A stretch of DNA of 15,189 nucleotides from Myxococcales bacterium (GCA_007131745.1 SLPX01000345.1:1-15189), one strand, 5' to 3'; positions 1 through 7,782 are shown, counted from the first letter of the stretch. Program-made: numbers and translations. The notes: a model not told the origin generated them from the sequence alone.

Positions 1-228
1 AAGACGGGAAAGGATGTCAACACGATGCTTGAGAAGACAATCCAGGATTTGAGGAGAAAAGAAAGGAAAATCGGCGAGGCAAGAGGCGAAGCAAGAGGCG
101 AGGCAAAAGGGAAACATGAACAAAAGCTTCAAATCGCCGCTAAGCTGCTTGCGAAAGGATATTCACCAAAAGAAGTCGCTGAAATAGTCGAGCTTGAAGA
201 AAAAGAGATTCACAAACTGCTTCATTGA
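1..228 (+). CDS. C-terminal end of an Rpn-family (PD-(D/E)XK) transposase/nuclease, truncated by window edge
   Basis: The reading frame is open from the first base to the TGA at 226-228, so this is the last 75 codons of a longer gene; the ATG at 25 is probably internal. What can be seen is a charged, Lys/Glu-rich coiled stretch with a GEARGEARGEAKG repeat (residues about 25-37), followed by a short helical tail with the pattern AAKLLAKGYSPKEVAEIV. This tail, a degenerate helix-turn-helix-like segment after an Arg/Gly/Glu-rich linker, is typical of the C-terminus of Rpn/PDDEXK_2 family 'transposases', which promote recombination and carry their nuclease domain in the N-terminal part, here outside the window. 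No inverted repeats marking a transposon end were seen after the stop. The family call is by resemblance of the tail only, so it is moderately sure. Confidence 0.6.
   Translation, partial: KTGKDVNTMLEKTIQDLRRKERKIGEARGEARGEAKGKHEQKLQIAAKLLAKGYSPKEVAEIVELEEKEIHKLLH
73..108 (+). repeat. Three 12-bp tandem units coding the GEAR/GEAK repeat
   Basis: Three near-identical 12-base units (ggcgaggcaaga type) lie at 73-84, 85-96 and 97-108. They differ by one or two bases and each encodes Gly-Glu-Ala-Arg/Lys in frame. Such short in-frame repeats can expand or contract by slippage, changing linker length without breaking the frame. Confidence 0.8.
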
Positions 229-250
229 TTTCTCACCGCTTTAGTCACCC

Positions 251-884
251 TTACCATAACAAGACAAGACCGGGGGTCTTGATCCTGCCGATTCTTTCGG
301 ATGACGCGGGATTGGTCATGTCGATTATCGAAACTTCCGCGCCCCCGTCGGCCGTGTAAACCCGTTTCGGCCGGGTCGCAGGTGTCGTTATATCCCACAT
401 TGGGCCAGGTGGAAGGATCCTGGACATCATGGCTCTTCATGGCCCACCATGCGAGACGTTCATCATCATCACGTTCCTGGTATTCGGAGCAAACTTGGTC
501 AATACATAACCCGGTGTCGATTTCGTGATGCGTACAACCGCACGCGCCCATCGCGGTTCGCTGGGGGATTTCGGTCCAGCCCACGCCCAGGATGGCGGGG
601 TGAGGGGTGGGCAATACAACCGGCTCTCCACCGTAAAAATGAACGTTTATGGATGCTTCGTGCTTGGAAAAAAAGCACAAATGGCCCTTGGACTTGTCCA
701 TCCAGTGTCCGGGGCGGTCCATCACGATATGAGCGCGGGGGTCGGGTTCACATTGGTCGCCCCGGCCGCTTTCGTTGCCGTCGTGCTGGAGAGGGGAGTC
801 GGAATGACGAACAAAGTCTGGTTTTCGGCCCCTGCGGAGACCGGCAGGTTCGGCGGCACTGGGTCCCGCGGTTTTCCGGATTAT
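251..884 (-). pseudogene. Degraded minus-strand gene ending in an LVIVD-like propeller repeat
   Basis: There is no intact gene between the Rpn tail and the hydrolase stop, but the minus strand reads protein-like. One frame is open from 884 down to 222. It is rich in Cys, His, Trp and Asp, for example GACGCTHHEIDTGLC near 530 and WWAMKSHDVQDPSTWPN near 430-390. Near 361-365 the plausible coding switches to a second frame, which then reads VYTADGGAEVSIIDMTNP (about 361-308) and stops at TAA 251-253. That last stretch matches the LVIVD repeat pattern (YVADGG..VIDV.DP) of bacterial beta-propeller surface proteins. A single-base deletion would explain the switch. There is no convincing start: the frame runs up to the TGA of the upstream hydrolase, with only an internal GTG-ATG pair at 725-720. 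The function of the N-terminal part is not recognised. It could also be two chance-open frames in GC-rich DNA. Confidence 0.4.
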
Positions 885-2006
885 TCAGAATTCAGCGATG
901 TGAGCCGCCACTCTATCCCAGACTTCTTGAAACCGATCTTCATTGAACCCGGCCCCCGAAGGCAACCAATTGCTCAAAACGCTCCCGCCGGCCATTCCGA
1001 ACTGCCCCACCACGTCCAGATGATCACCTGCCACCACATCCAGCAATTCACCGTAAACCTGGCTCAGCGCAGGCACCACGGCATCATTGGTGGACGCATC
1101 GCACTCAAAGGGCAGTCTCTCGTTCAGTAGTGCCGCGTATTCTGCGGCAGGACTCGGATAAGGGTAATGCCTGTGTTCTCTGCCCACGAGCTTGTACATG
1201 AGGGCATAAACCATGCACAGGAAAGCGCGCGACGGTGACAGGAAGTCTGTTGCCGGCTGTGCAAACGGGGGTGGAGACGCTGTCACAACACAACCATAAC
1301 GAACATCCGCCCTTTCCACCACGGCCGCGTTGAAAAGGTGCATACCCTCGGGGGTCAATTGAACAATCGCTCCCTGGTCCGTGGCCACTTCTTTCAGAAA
1401 CAGCCATATGGGATCTCTTTCTTCCATCGTGATGTGATGAAAAACCTTCCTAGCCAAAGCATCCAAAAACGTGTTGTCAAGCCCTATCGCATCATCCAGC
1501 CGGGTCACAACGCTCAACACCTTGGCCAACATGTAGATGGAGCGACGCCCTGCCGATGTAGTCGCCATCAAGGTCAACAATTGAAGTAGCTGCCGTCCCT
1601 GCATTGTTGTGAAAAAACTCGCCAACGGGGTGCCGAAATGAGGGGTTGAAATGCACACCGCGCTTGCAGTTCTCCGTCCGATTTCCTCCTCATCGTCACC
1701 TGGTCGAAGGTGGACTTCCGATGTCAACAAAAGGCGGATATCCAATCCACCGGTAGAGTGACCTATCAAATGAATTTCATCTGCATCAAGTCCACCCGAA
1801 TTGATGACCGTATCCAGCAATCGATTGGCGCGGCGGGTGATTGAACCTGTCGGCTGTGTACAGCACTCGATGATTTCGGCTTTTTTACCCCGGCGCTCCA
1901 GAGCGTCTTCCAGGGTTTCCTTGACCCTGTGAAAATAGTTCAACGATCCCAGGGATTTAAACCCGAAAAACCCTGGAACCAAATAAATCTGTTTCTTCTT
2001 TTTCAT
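885..2006 (-). CDS. Alpha/beta hydrolase, lipase/esterase-like (GHSTGG)
   Basis: A 373-residue serine hydrolase of the triacylglycerol-lipase/PGAP1-like alpha/beta fold, probably cleaving an ester; the substrate is unknown. It begins MKKKKQIYLVPGFFGF, where the LVPGFFG segment supplies the oxyanion hole. The nucleophile elbow GHSTGG puts the catalytic Ser at residue 84. A lipase-typical STPHFGTPLA motif follows (about 121-130). The likely acid is Asp308 (NDAVVP) and the likely base His329 (GDHLDVVG). No signal peptide is evident, so it is probably cytoplasmic. An in-frame ATG at 2042 would add 12 residues, but the ATG at 2006 has a GGAG at good spacing (8 nt) and starts at the conserved strand, so it is preferred. 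The gene starts within 45 bases of the gltX stop on the same strand and so is probably cotranscribed with it. The stop is TGA 885-887, and the same frame stays open for a further 220 codons. Confidence 0.85.
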   Translation of the reverse strand: MKKKKQIYLVPGFFGFKSLGSLNYFHRVKETLEDALERRGKKAEIIECCTQPTGSITRRANRLLDTVINSGGLDADEIHLIGHSTGGLDIRLLLTSEVHLRPGDDEEEIGRRTASAVCISTPHFGTPLASFFTTMQGRQLLQLLTLMATTSAGRRSIYMLAKVLSVVTRLDDAIGLDNTFLDALARKVFHHITMEERDPIWLFLKEVATDQGAIVQLTPEGMHLFNAAVVERADVRYGCVVTASPPPFAQPATDFLSPSRAFLCMVYALMYKLVGREHRHYPYPSPAAEYAALLNERLPFECDASTNDAVVPALSQVYGELLDVVAGDHLDVVGQFGMAGGSVLSNWLPSGAGFNEDRFQEVWDRVAAHIAEF

Positions 2007-2046
2007 GACTTCCACTCCAACTGAAAAGTCGTTCAGGATCAAAAAA

Positions 2047-3531
2047 TCAATCCCGGACCATTGACGAGGCTGCTCTCAGGCGAGCGACGACCTTGTCCCT
2101 TCCAAGGGTCTTTAGTATCTGGAAAAGCCCTGGGCCCTTAACCTGCCCGGTAACAGCAGCCCTTACTCCGTTAATGAGCAATCCGGGCTTCATAACCATT
2201 TCATCACACAATTCCCTGAGCGCTTTTTCGGCTGTCTCCATATCAAATACATCGATTTTTTCATAAGCTTCCGCCAGGCGGGTAAAACCTTCCTCCAAGA
2301 CCGGATCTTTCCGGATTCTGCCAAGTGCTTGTTCCGTATACGGAAACTCATCGCTGAAATACGCCGCTCCCTGTTCCGTGAAGTCCTCCAGAACATGATA
2401 TCTTTCCCTGATAAGATCCACGGTTTCCAAAAACCATTCCTTTTTCTCACCATCCCATGCGTCATTCCACATGTTCTTATCGAGCAGCCATTGTTTTACA
2501 TGCGGAAAAAGACCTTCCGGATCCATGCTTCTCAAGTGGTTACCGTTCATCACCAAAGCCTTGGGGTCAGTGATGAACTTCGGATCGCCTTTCCTGTAGT
2601 TGAATATGGAATTGGATTTACTGATTCTTTCGATACTGAAAGCGTCTATCAGTTCCTCGGGTGTTTCGTAAATCTCACGGTCGTCTCCCGCCGACCAACC
2701 CAGCAGAGCCAAAAAGTTGCAAAACGCCCACGGTAAAAAGCCGTGTTTTTTGTAAAATTCAACGGCTACTACTTCCCCGTGACGTCTCTTGGAAATTTTG
2801 GCCTTTGCAGGATCCAGGGTCAGGGCCATATGCGCGAACCGCGGGGTATCCCATCCGAGAGCTCTGTATATCAGGACTTGCTTGGGAGTATTAGTAAGAC
2901 CGTCCGCGCCGCGGATCACATGCGAAATTCCGTCCCTGTGATCGTCGATGACATTGGCTAAATTGTAGAGAGGCACCCCGTTTGATCGGACAATGACAAA
3001 GTCGTCTATGTCGGCGAGCTTCACTTCAATGTGTCCAAAAACCATATCGTCGAAAAAAACAGACTCTTTCCCTTCCCTGGCCACTCTTAATCTGACCGTG
3101 AAAGGTTCCGAAGAATCAGCTCTTCGTTGAGATTCTTCCATCGACAGTGAAGCACAAGCACGATCGTACATGTACGTCTCTTTTTCAGCCTGAGCTTTAT
3201 CGCGCTTCTCAGCCAGTTCCTCCTTGGAGCAAAAACAACGATACGCTGAACCTCTTTGAATCATTTCGGCTACCGTTTTTTTGTGTTCTTCCAAAAATGC
3301 GGATTGATTGTACGGTCCTATGTCGGGCCGAATGCCCATCCACTCCAATCCATCCACTATAGCTTTCGAAGACTCATCGGTGGATCTTTCTGTATCAGTG
3401 TCTTCTATCCTGAGCACGAATTTCCCACCGTGTTTGCGAGCAAAAAGCCAATTGTACAGCGCTGTTCTTGCTCCTCCAATGTGGAGAAACCCGGTAGGGG
3501 AAGGCGCAAACCTAACACAAATTTCCGACAT
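2047..3531 (-). CDS. gltX: Glutamyl-tRNA synthetase
   Basis: Class I aminoacyl-tRNA synthetase that charges tRNA-Glu (and tRNA-Gln, if the organism lacks GlnRS and uses the amidotransferase route) in the cytoplasm. It is 494 residues, the usual bacterial size. The N-terminus FAPSPTGFLHIGGARTALYN holds the HIGH-class motif (HIGG, residues 17-20), and KISKR (about 245-249) is the KMSKS-class motif; RIEDTD is also present. C99, C101 and C126 sit where E. coli GluRS has three zinc ligands, but the fourth (His127 there) is replaced here (CAS), so zinc binding is doubtful. The start was chosen at 3531 because an AAGGAG lies 9 bases upstream; the ATG at 3540 abuts that same element, and a longer open frame to 3645 lacks conserved residues. 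Upstream 3532-3714 shows no confident promoter or terminator. The lipase-like gene follows directly. Confidence 0.97.
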   Translation of the reverse strand: MSEICVRFAPSPTGFLHIGGARTALYNWLFARKHGGKFVLRIEDTDTERSTDESSKAIVDGLEWMGIRPDIGPYNQSAFLEEHKKTVAEMIQRGSAYRCFCSKEELAEKRDKAQAEKETYMYDRACASLSMEESQRRADSSEPFTVRLRVAREGKESVFFDDMVFGHIEVKLADIDDFVIVRSNGVPLYNLANVIDDHRDGISHVIRGADGLTNTPKQVLIYRALGWDTPRFAHMALTLDPAKAKISKRRHGEVVAVEFYKKHGFLPWAFCNFLALLGWSAGDDREIYETPEELIDAFSIERISKSNSIFNYRKGDPKFITDPKALVMNGNHLRSMDPEGLFPHVKQWLLDKNMWNDAWDGEKKEWFLETVDLIRERYHVLEDFTEQGAAYFSDEFPYTEQALGRIRKDPVLEEGFTRLAEAYEKIDVFDMETAEKALRELCDEMVMKPGLLINGVRAAVTGQVKGPGLFQILKTLGRDKVVARLRAASSMVRD

Positions 3532-3714
3532 CACAGACATCTCCTTGCAATTTTTCGCCCCGCTTCCGGCCGGGAATGGAAACAATGCTTCATGGTGTGG
3601 TAATTGTGAGCAACCCGGCGAAAAACGTCTGATGAACAAACACAACCGAGGCTACCAATCGGCGCCGTTCGGCCGCGGGTTGATTCCGTTGCATTGACCT
3701 TAAGCCGTATCGGC

Positions 3715-5916
3715 CTAGTCACCGTCCCTTTCCAAAATCCTGAATTCCACCCTGCGGTTTCTTCTTCTGTTTCGCGCTGAAAAGTTCGGAACCAGCGGCC
3801 GAGTCTGTCCGTATCCGACAGCTTCGATACGTTCGGGGTCCACCCCTTTTTCAACAAGGTAGTCCCGAACCGCCTCTGCACGGGCCTGAGAAAGCTTCAA
3901 ATTAAAGGAAGCCGCTCCTCGATCATCGGTGTGCCCCTCTACCCTGAGTTTCTTGATCTCCGGATTTTCCATGATCACACCCGCCACCTGATCCAGTAGT
4001 TGAGTGGAATCAGGACGAATTTCAGCCTTGCCCGTGGCAAAATGTACTCTTCTGCGAATTTGAATGGCCTTTTTTGTGACCACAACCAGAAGTTTCCGGG
4101 GTTTGTGAGTCATAGTGACTTCCAGCAGTTCCTTCTGTCCTGCCGCCACCCTCACATTGCCCTGCGCGTTGAAATGTTCATCTCCGACCGCCTCAAACCT
4201 GTAGTCGCCCGGTTTGACATCCATTTGAAAGGTCCCATCAGAGGCCGCTTCCACGGTCTTCTTCTCAGGACCTTCGACCTTGATTGTAGCGGCCACCGGC
4301 CTGTTCTTCAACGATGACACAACACTGCCGATTATCGTACCCACCTTTGGCTCTTCCTGAACCAATTCTATGTCCATAACGGCAACTTCACCCGCCTTCA
4401 CCTCGACTTCTCCTGTCCAGGGTTCATATCCTTCCTTGCGTACTTCCAACCTGACTGTTCCCTCCTTGAAATCAAAGGACATATAGGAACCATCTTCCGC
4501 TGTGGCGATATCGGATACGGCCTGCCCGACAAAGGTCAGTATGGCAGCCGCAACCGGCGCCTTTGTTTTCGAATCGGTAACCGTTCCCCTTATTCGACCC
4601 TCGGTGGGCTCAGGCTCTTTTGTCATGTATTCGATTACTCTTTTTTCCACCTCTTTCACCCTGACGACCTCCCTGGCCCCGCGGGTATCCACGGTGTATC
4701 CGGCTTGAAAAAACAGGTTCCAGGGCGGCTGGGCGGGGCCCATGGCAAAACCGAAATGAGTCATCGCCACATCAACCCCAACATCGACGTGCAGCCCGGC
4801 GACCGGTTTGAAACGAAGGCCCATGCTTAATTTCGACGCCAATCTCCCTTCGATATTATAATCCTGACCACCTCCGAACTCGGCCCATTGCTGAATGTCT
4901 TCGTCAGGAGATCCGACCGCCACGTCCATACCCAATTCAAAGATGACTTCGGGAAACCATCTCAAATACTTGGCGTCCTCCAACACGGATGCCAAGTAGG
5001 GAATCGGAACATCAAGTCCCAAAGCAATGCGGGCCCTGCTCGTGTTCATCCCGAGAGCAAACTGCTGCACAAGGTAGTAGTGATGGTACTCCGAACTTGC
5101 AGCGGGATCCTTGTAAATGTCATTGTCCACCAGTTCCATTGATCGATCGTGTATGTAGCCAACGTTCAGATGCGCTCGAAGCGGCAAGAATCTGTGAACC
5201 TTCCGAAAATCAGCGGACATCAAACCAGCGAACATCAGGTTGGTTGCCCCGAAATCCGGCTTGAGCTGACCCTGGGAAGAAAGGAATTTTACCCCGGCCA
5301 ATGCGCCTAAAGACAACATGCCGTTCGACGTAACCGGAAAAGCACCTTTCAGCCCCAGGAGAAAATCGCCAAGGGCCATCTGCAAAGGGGTCTCGTTAGG
5401 GTTCCTCTCTCCCGGCCCCAAGGGCTGATGATTTCTGTCGTTCCTGTTTGCAGAAGAATACAGGGCTGCAAAAACCTCGAGGTATTTGTACGGAGTAAAA
5501 CCCACCGTAACCGCGCCCTGTGTCCTGGTGTTGGTCTCGTTGGGACACATGGTTCCACACCCCGCCCAATTGTCCACAATGAAATGATTATGCCGGAAAT
5601 AACCGAAATGAATCCCAAAACGCAGATCCAGAAAACGTCCGACATCAGCCGTGTGTACATTGAACAACCCTGCTCCACCCCCCAAAGTGGAAACAGTAAA
5701 TCCAGTGGGATCCGGTCTTGACTCCGGCAGCGACACTCTGGATTCAACCCCTCTGTCTTCCGCCTGATGTTCCGATGGGTCTTCCGATGGATCCTCCGGC
5801 AATTCAACCATATCATCCAGCCCGATCTTGTCCTCTTCAGAATCGGCTACAGAATAGTTGATACCTGCAAAGAAAAAAACCGCCGTCAATGTCAGCATGC
5901 TCATCTTTTTCAGCAT
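3715..5916 (-). CDS. Outer-membrane OmpA-family protein with two carboxypeptidase-regulatory-like repeats
   Basis: A 733-residue envelope protein. A signal peptide (basic MLKKMSML start, hydrophobic 8-19, likely cleavage after SVA about residue 24) is followed by an acidic, Pro/Ser/Glu-rich linker (25-70). Next is a long region of alternating aromatic and polar residues (about 70-410), likely an outer-membrane beta-barrel. Two beta-sandwich repeats of the CarboxypepD_reg/Cna-B-like type follow (about 440-518, starting GRIRGTVTDSKTKAPV; and about 527-602). The C-terminal OmpA domain (about 620-728) has GHTDDRG and the downstream LSQARAEAVRDYL, whose Asp and Arg bind peptidoglycan. Its role is inferred to be anchoring the outer membrane to the cell wall, with the sandwich repeats as a periplasmic spacer. 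A GGGAGG sits 5 bases before the ATG, and a sigma70-like promoter lies at 5984-6012. It is transcribed divergently from the HMG-CoA reductase gene, with no functional link apparent. Confidence 0.9.
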   Translation of the reverse strand: MLKKMSMLTLTAVFFFAGINYSVADSEEDKIGLDDMVELPEDPSEDPSEHQAEDRGVESRVSLPESRPDPTGFTVSTLGGGAGLFNVHTADVGRFLDLRFGIHFGYFRHNHFIVDNWAGCGTMCPNETNTRTQGAVTVGFTPYKYLEVFAALYSSANRNDRNHQPLGPGERNPNETPLQMALGDFLLGLKGAFPVTSNGMLSLGALAGVKFLSSQGQLKPDFGATNLMFAGLMSADFRKVHRFLPLRAHLNVGYIHDRSMELVDNDIYKDPAASSEYHHYYLVQQFALGMNTSRARIALGLDVPIPYLASVLEDAKYLRWFPEVIFELGMDVAVGSPDEDIQQWAEFGGGQDYNIEGRLASKLSMGLRFKPVAGLHVDVGVDVAMTHFGFAMGPAQPPWNLFFQAGYTVDTRGAREVVRVKEVEKRVIEYMTKEPEPTEGRIRGTVTDSKTKAPVAAAILTFVGQAVSDIATAEDGSYMSFDFKEGTVRLEVRKEGYEPWTGEVEVKAGEVAVMDIELVQEEPKVGTIIGSVVSSLKNRPVAATIKVEGPEKKTVEAASDGTFQMDVKPGDYRFEAVGDEHFNAQGNVRVAAGQKELLEVTMTHKPRKLLVVVTKKAIQIRRRVHFATGKAEIRPDSTQLLDQVAGVIMENPEIKKLRVEGHTDDRGAASFNLKLSQARAEAVRDYLVEKGVDPERIEAVGYGQTRPLVPNFSARNRRRNRRVEFRILERDGD

Positions 5917-5983
5917 GATGCCTCCCTCGCTGCTTTGAACGGAACCGCGCCAGTCAGCTTATGGGTTATTATTTATTGGACGA

Positions 5984-6012
5984 ATATTAACCGCGGAAAA
6001 ACCCCAGGTCAA
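5984..6012 (-). promoter_or_regulatory. Sigma70-like promoter of the OmpA-family gene
   Basis: Reading the minus strand, TTGACC (6012-6007) is followed by exactly 17 bases and TAATAT (5989-5984). This is 5/6 and 4/6 to the -35 and -10 consensus. It would start transcription about 60 bases before the ATG at 5916. Prediction by inspection only. Confidence 0.6.
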
Positions 6013-6072
6013 CATTGTAGAAATCCATGTTCCGTGCACTTTTCCATCCGAACAGCCGATTAACTCCAAAAC

Positions 6073-6138
6073 TTCAAACACATCCTGTGAGTCCCGCAAG
6101 CAGCTTCAAACACGGCAGGCTCACTGACATTTCAAACA
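6073..6138 (+). repeat. Three direct copies of TTCAAACA upstream of the mvaA promoter
   Basis: TTCAAACA occurs at 6073-6080, 6105-6112 and 6131-6138; the first two extend to the 10-mer CTTCAAACAC. All three lie just upstream of the TTGACA at 6155, with spacings of 32 and 26 bases, which is where activator sites are often found. A regulatory role is inference; a chance cluster cannot be excluded. Confidence 0.45.
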
Positions 6139-6154
6139 AAGTAATTTTATTATA

Positions 6155-6183
6155 TTGACAAGAATGGCATTCTACTTTAAGAA
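6155..6183 (+). promoter_or_regulatory. Putative mvaA promoter with operator-like palindrome in the spacer
   Basis: A perfect -35 TTGACA (6155-6160) is followed by 17 bases and a weak -10 TAAGAA (6178-6183). The spacer holds the perfect inverted repeat AGAATG-G-CATTCT (6161-6173). A repressor bound there would block RNA polymerase. A second half-site AGAATG occurs at 6201-6206. GAATG/CATTC dyads resemble operators of TetR-type fatty-acid regulators, but no regulator gene is in the window, so this is inference. Confidence 0.5.
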
Positions 6184-6338
6184 AGGCCTCGTCGCGACGC
6201 AGAATGCTTCGTTGAGCAACGCGGCGGTATATGAAAAGCGAAACACCTGTTCGACATAAAAGCCTTTTCAGCGCTCACCTTGGACAGGCATGGGTTTTCG
6301 GAAAAACAATTGACTAATCGACCAAATGAGGCATCACT

Positions 6339-7688
6339 ATGGACGACATGAGCTTCAACACTAACAGAAACAGACCATCCAGAATTCCCGGATTTTACCG
6401 GATGAAGACCGAAAAACGGCTGGAAACACTGTCCACGGTTCTGGGATGCAGCCCCAAGGAAAAAGCCGTACTGGATGGAACCAACGGCGGTAGTCTTTCA
6501 ATATCCACCGCTGAGCGGATGATCGAAAATGTTGTCGGTGTGTTTTCCCTGCCAATGGGGATTGGTCTAAACCTACGAATCGACGGGGAAGATCGCCTGG
6601 TTCCCATGGTTGTGGAAGAACCGTCGGTCGTAGCCGGTATCAGCCATGGAGCGAAGCTTCTCAGATCGGGCGAGGGAATCCGCACTGAAGCTTCACTCCC
6701 GATAATGATCGGTCAAATCCAGGTGCTGGACGTACCCAATCTGGATTCCGCCCGGGAAATCATAGAAAAGAACACTCCCTACCTAATACAAATCGCGGAC
6801 AGCCTTGATCCAACGTTGGTGGCCGCGGGAGGCGGAGCGCGATCCATAGAAACGAGGATACTGCCTCCCATGGATGAAGACGACCCCCTAGGCACCATGC
6901 TCATCTTGCATCTACTGGTGGACGTAAGAGACGCAATGGGCGCCAACGTCGTAAACACGATGGCGGAGAAACTGGCCCCAAAGGTTGAAGAACTCACGGG
7001 CGGAAGGGTCCGGCTTCGCATCCTGAGCAACCTGGCGGATCGCCGCCTGGTGAAGGCCGAGGGCTTCGTGCCGTTCAAGCTGTTGGGTTGCGGCAATGAA
7101 GAAGCAGGAAGGGAAATAGCCGAGGGAATACAGGAAGCATCGGTTTTCGCTGAGCGGGATCCCTATCGTGCCGCTACTCACAACAAGGGTATAATGAACG
7201 GGATCGACGCCATGCTCGTAGCCACCGGACAAGATTGGCGCGCCGTTGAAGCAGGAGCCCATTCCTTCGCTGCGCGCTCGGGAAGATACACATCCCTCAG
7301 TCGATGGCGTGTAAGAGAAGACGGCCTTCAAGCAGAGTTGCAGATTCCGATGGCTGTGGGCACCGTGGGCGGCATACTCAAGACCCATCCTGCTGTTGAG
7401 GTGGGCGTCAAAAAGATTCTCGGAATAAAAACCGCCGAGGATCTCGCCAGAGTGGCGGCTGCATGCGGAATGGCACAAAATCTCGCCGCAATCCGGGCAC
7501 TTGCCACCGAGGGAATTCAAAAAGGCCACATGAGCCTGCATGCAAGGAACGTGGCCGTCGCTGCCGGCGCCATGGAATATGAGATCGATCGTCTCTCAGC
7601 CCTGCTTGCAGCCCGAGGCTGTTTCGACACGGCGAGTGCGCAACACGCCCTGGAGGAAATTCGCAGAGCACCTAAAAAACTCATGTAG
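6339..7688 (+). CDS. mvaA: Class II hydroxymethylglutaryl-CoA reductase
   Basis: A 449-residue cytoplasmic enzyme interconverting HMG-CoA and mevalonate plus CoA with a nicotinamide cofactor. It is slightly longer than the 428-residue Pseudomonas mevalonii enzyme. Visible motifs are ENVVGVFSLPMGIGLNL (about 63-79), MVVEEPSVVAG with the catalytic Glu (about 93-94), DAMGANVVNTMAE in the cofactor site (198-210), HNKGIMNGIDA with Lys283, ATGQDW with Asp299, and EGIQKGHMSLHARN with His397. The spacings Lys-Asp (16) and Lys-His (114) equal those of Lys267, Asp283 and His381 in P. mevalonii, so the active site is complete. The start has a GAGG 7 bases upstream. Class II enzymes include catabolic (mevalonate to HMG-CoA) and biosynthetic members, and sequence alone does not settle direction. 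No other mevalonate-pathway genes (kinases, HMG-CoA synthase) are present. The CoA-metabolism genes directly downstream favour a role in HMG-CoA turnover. Confidence 0.95.
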   Translation: MDDMSFNTNRNRPSRIPGFYRMKTEKRLETLSTVLGCSPKEKAVLDGTNGGSLSISTAERMIENVVGVFSLPMGIGLNLRIDGEDRLVPMVVEEPSVVAGISHGAKLLRSGEGIRTEASLPIMIGQIQVLDVPNLDSAREIIEKNTPYLIQIADSLDPTLVAAGGGARSIETRILPPMDEDDPLGTMLILHLLVDVRDAMGANVVNTMAEKLAPKVEELTGGRVRLRILSNLADRRLVKAEGFVPFKLLGCGNEEAGREIAEGIQEASVFAERDPYRAATHNKGIMNGIDAMLVATGQDWRAVEAGAHSFAARSGRYTSLSRWRVREDGLQAELQIPMAVGTVGGILKTHPAVEVGVKKILGIKTAEDLARVAAACGMAQNLAAIRALATEGIQKGHMSLHARNVAVAAGAMEYEIDRLSALLAARGCFDTASAQHALEEIRRAPKKLM

Positions 7689-7750
7689 ACGACGGATATC
7701 CTCCCTTATCAAGATTTCTTCACTGCCGACCCTTTGAACCCTTTCCCTTG

Positions 7751-7782
7751 TCGGGCGGTTCGCTATTAAAACACCCGACATT
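7751..7782 (+). repeat. Inverted repeat, possible weak hairpin/terminator after mvaA
   Basis: TGTCGGG (7751-7757) and CCCGACA (7776-7782) are perfectly complementary across an 18-base loop, starting about 60 bases after the mvaA stop. Only a short T run follows, so termination would be weak. It could instead act as an attenuating or RNA-protecting hairpin before the next promoter. Confidence 0.3.

Larger units (their letters stand above)
5917..6338. other. Divergent intergenic region between ompA-like and mvaA genes
   Basis: These 422 bases hold no supportable gene. They carry two back-to-back promoters (5984-6012 minus, 6155-6183 plus), three copies of TTCAAACA (6073, 6105, 6131), a 13-bp inverted repeat (6161-6173), and the palindromes CGTCGCGACG (6190-6199) and CGTTG-AG-CAACG (6210-6221). 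The leader of the reductase gene would be about 150 bases if the 6155-6183 promoter is used. That is long enough for further control, but no known riboswitch was recognised. Confidence 0.7.

Noticed and set aside
885..887. TGA of the hydrolase as a selenocysteine or readthrough codon, since the frame stays open to 222
   Set aside because: The hydrolase has normal family length and ends at a natural place after the catalytic His; the sequence after TGA shows no hydrolase features and no SECIS-like hairpin was evident.
525..1130. Plus-strand open frame of 201 codons
   Set aside because: It lies opposite the hydrolase end and the relic gene, has no good ribosome site, and reads as low-information antisense sequence.
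6166..6180. Sigma54 (-24/-12) promoter around TGGCATTCTACTTT
   Set aside because: The GC of the -12 element is absent at the required spacing; the overlapping TTGACA element fits better.
6912..7541. Minus-strand open frame of 209 codons
   Set aside because: Antisense of the HMG-CoA reductase catalytic region.
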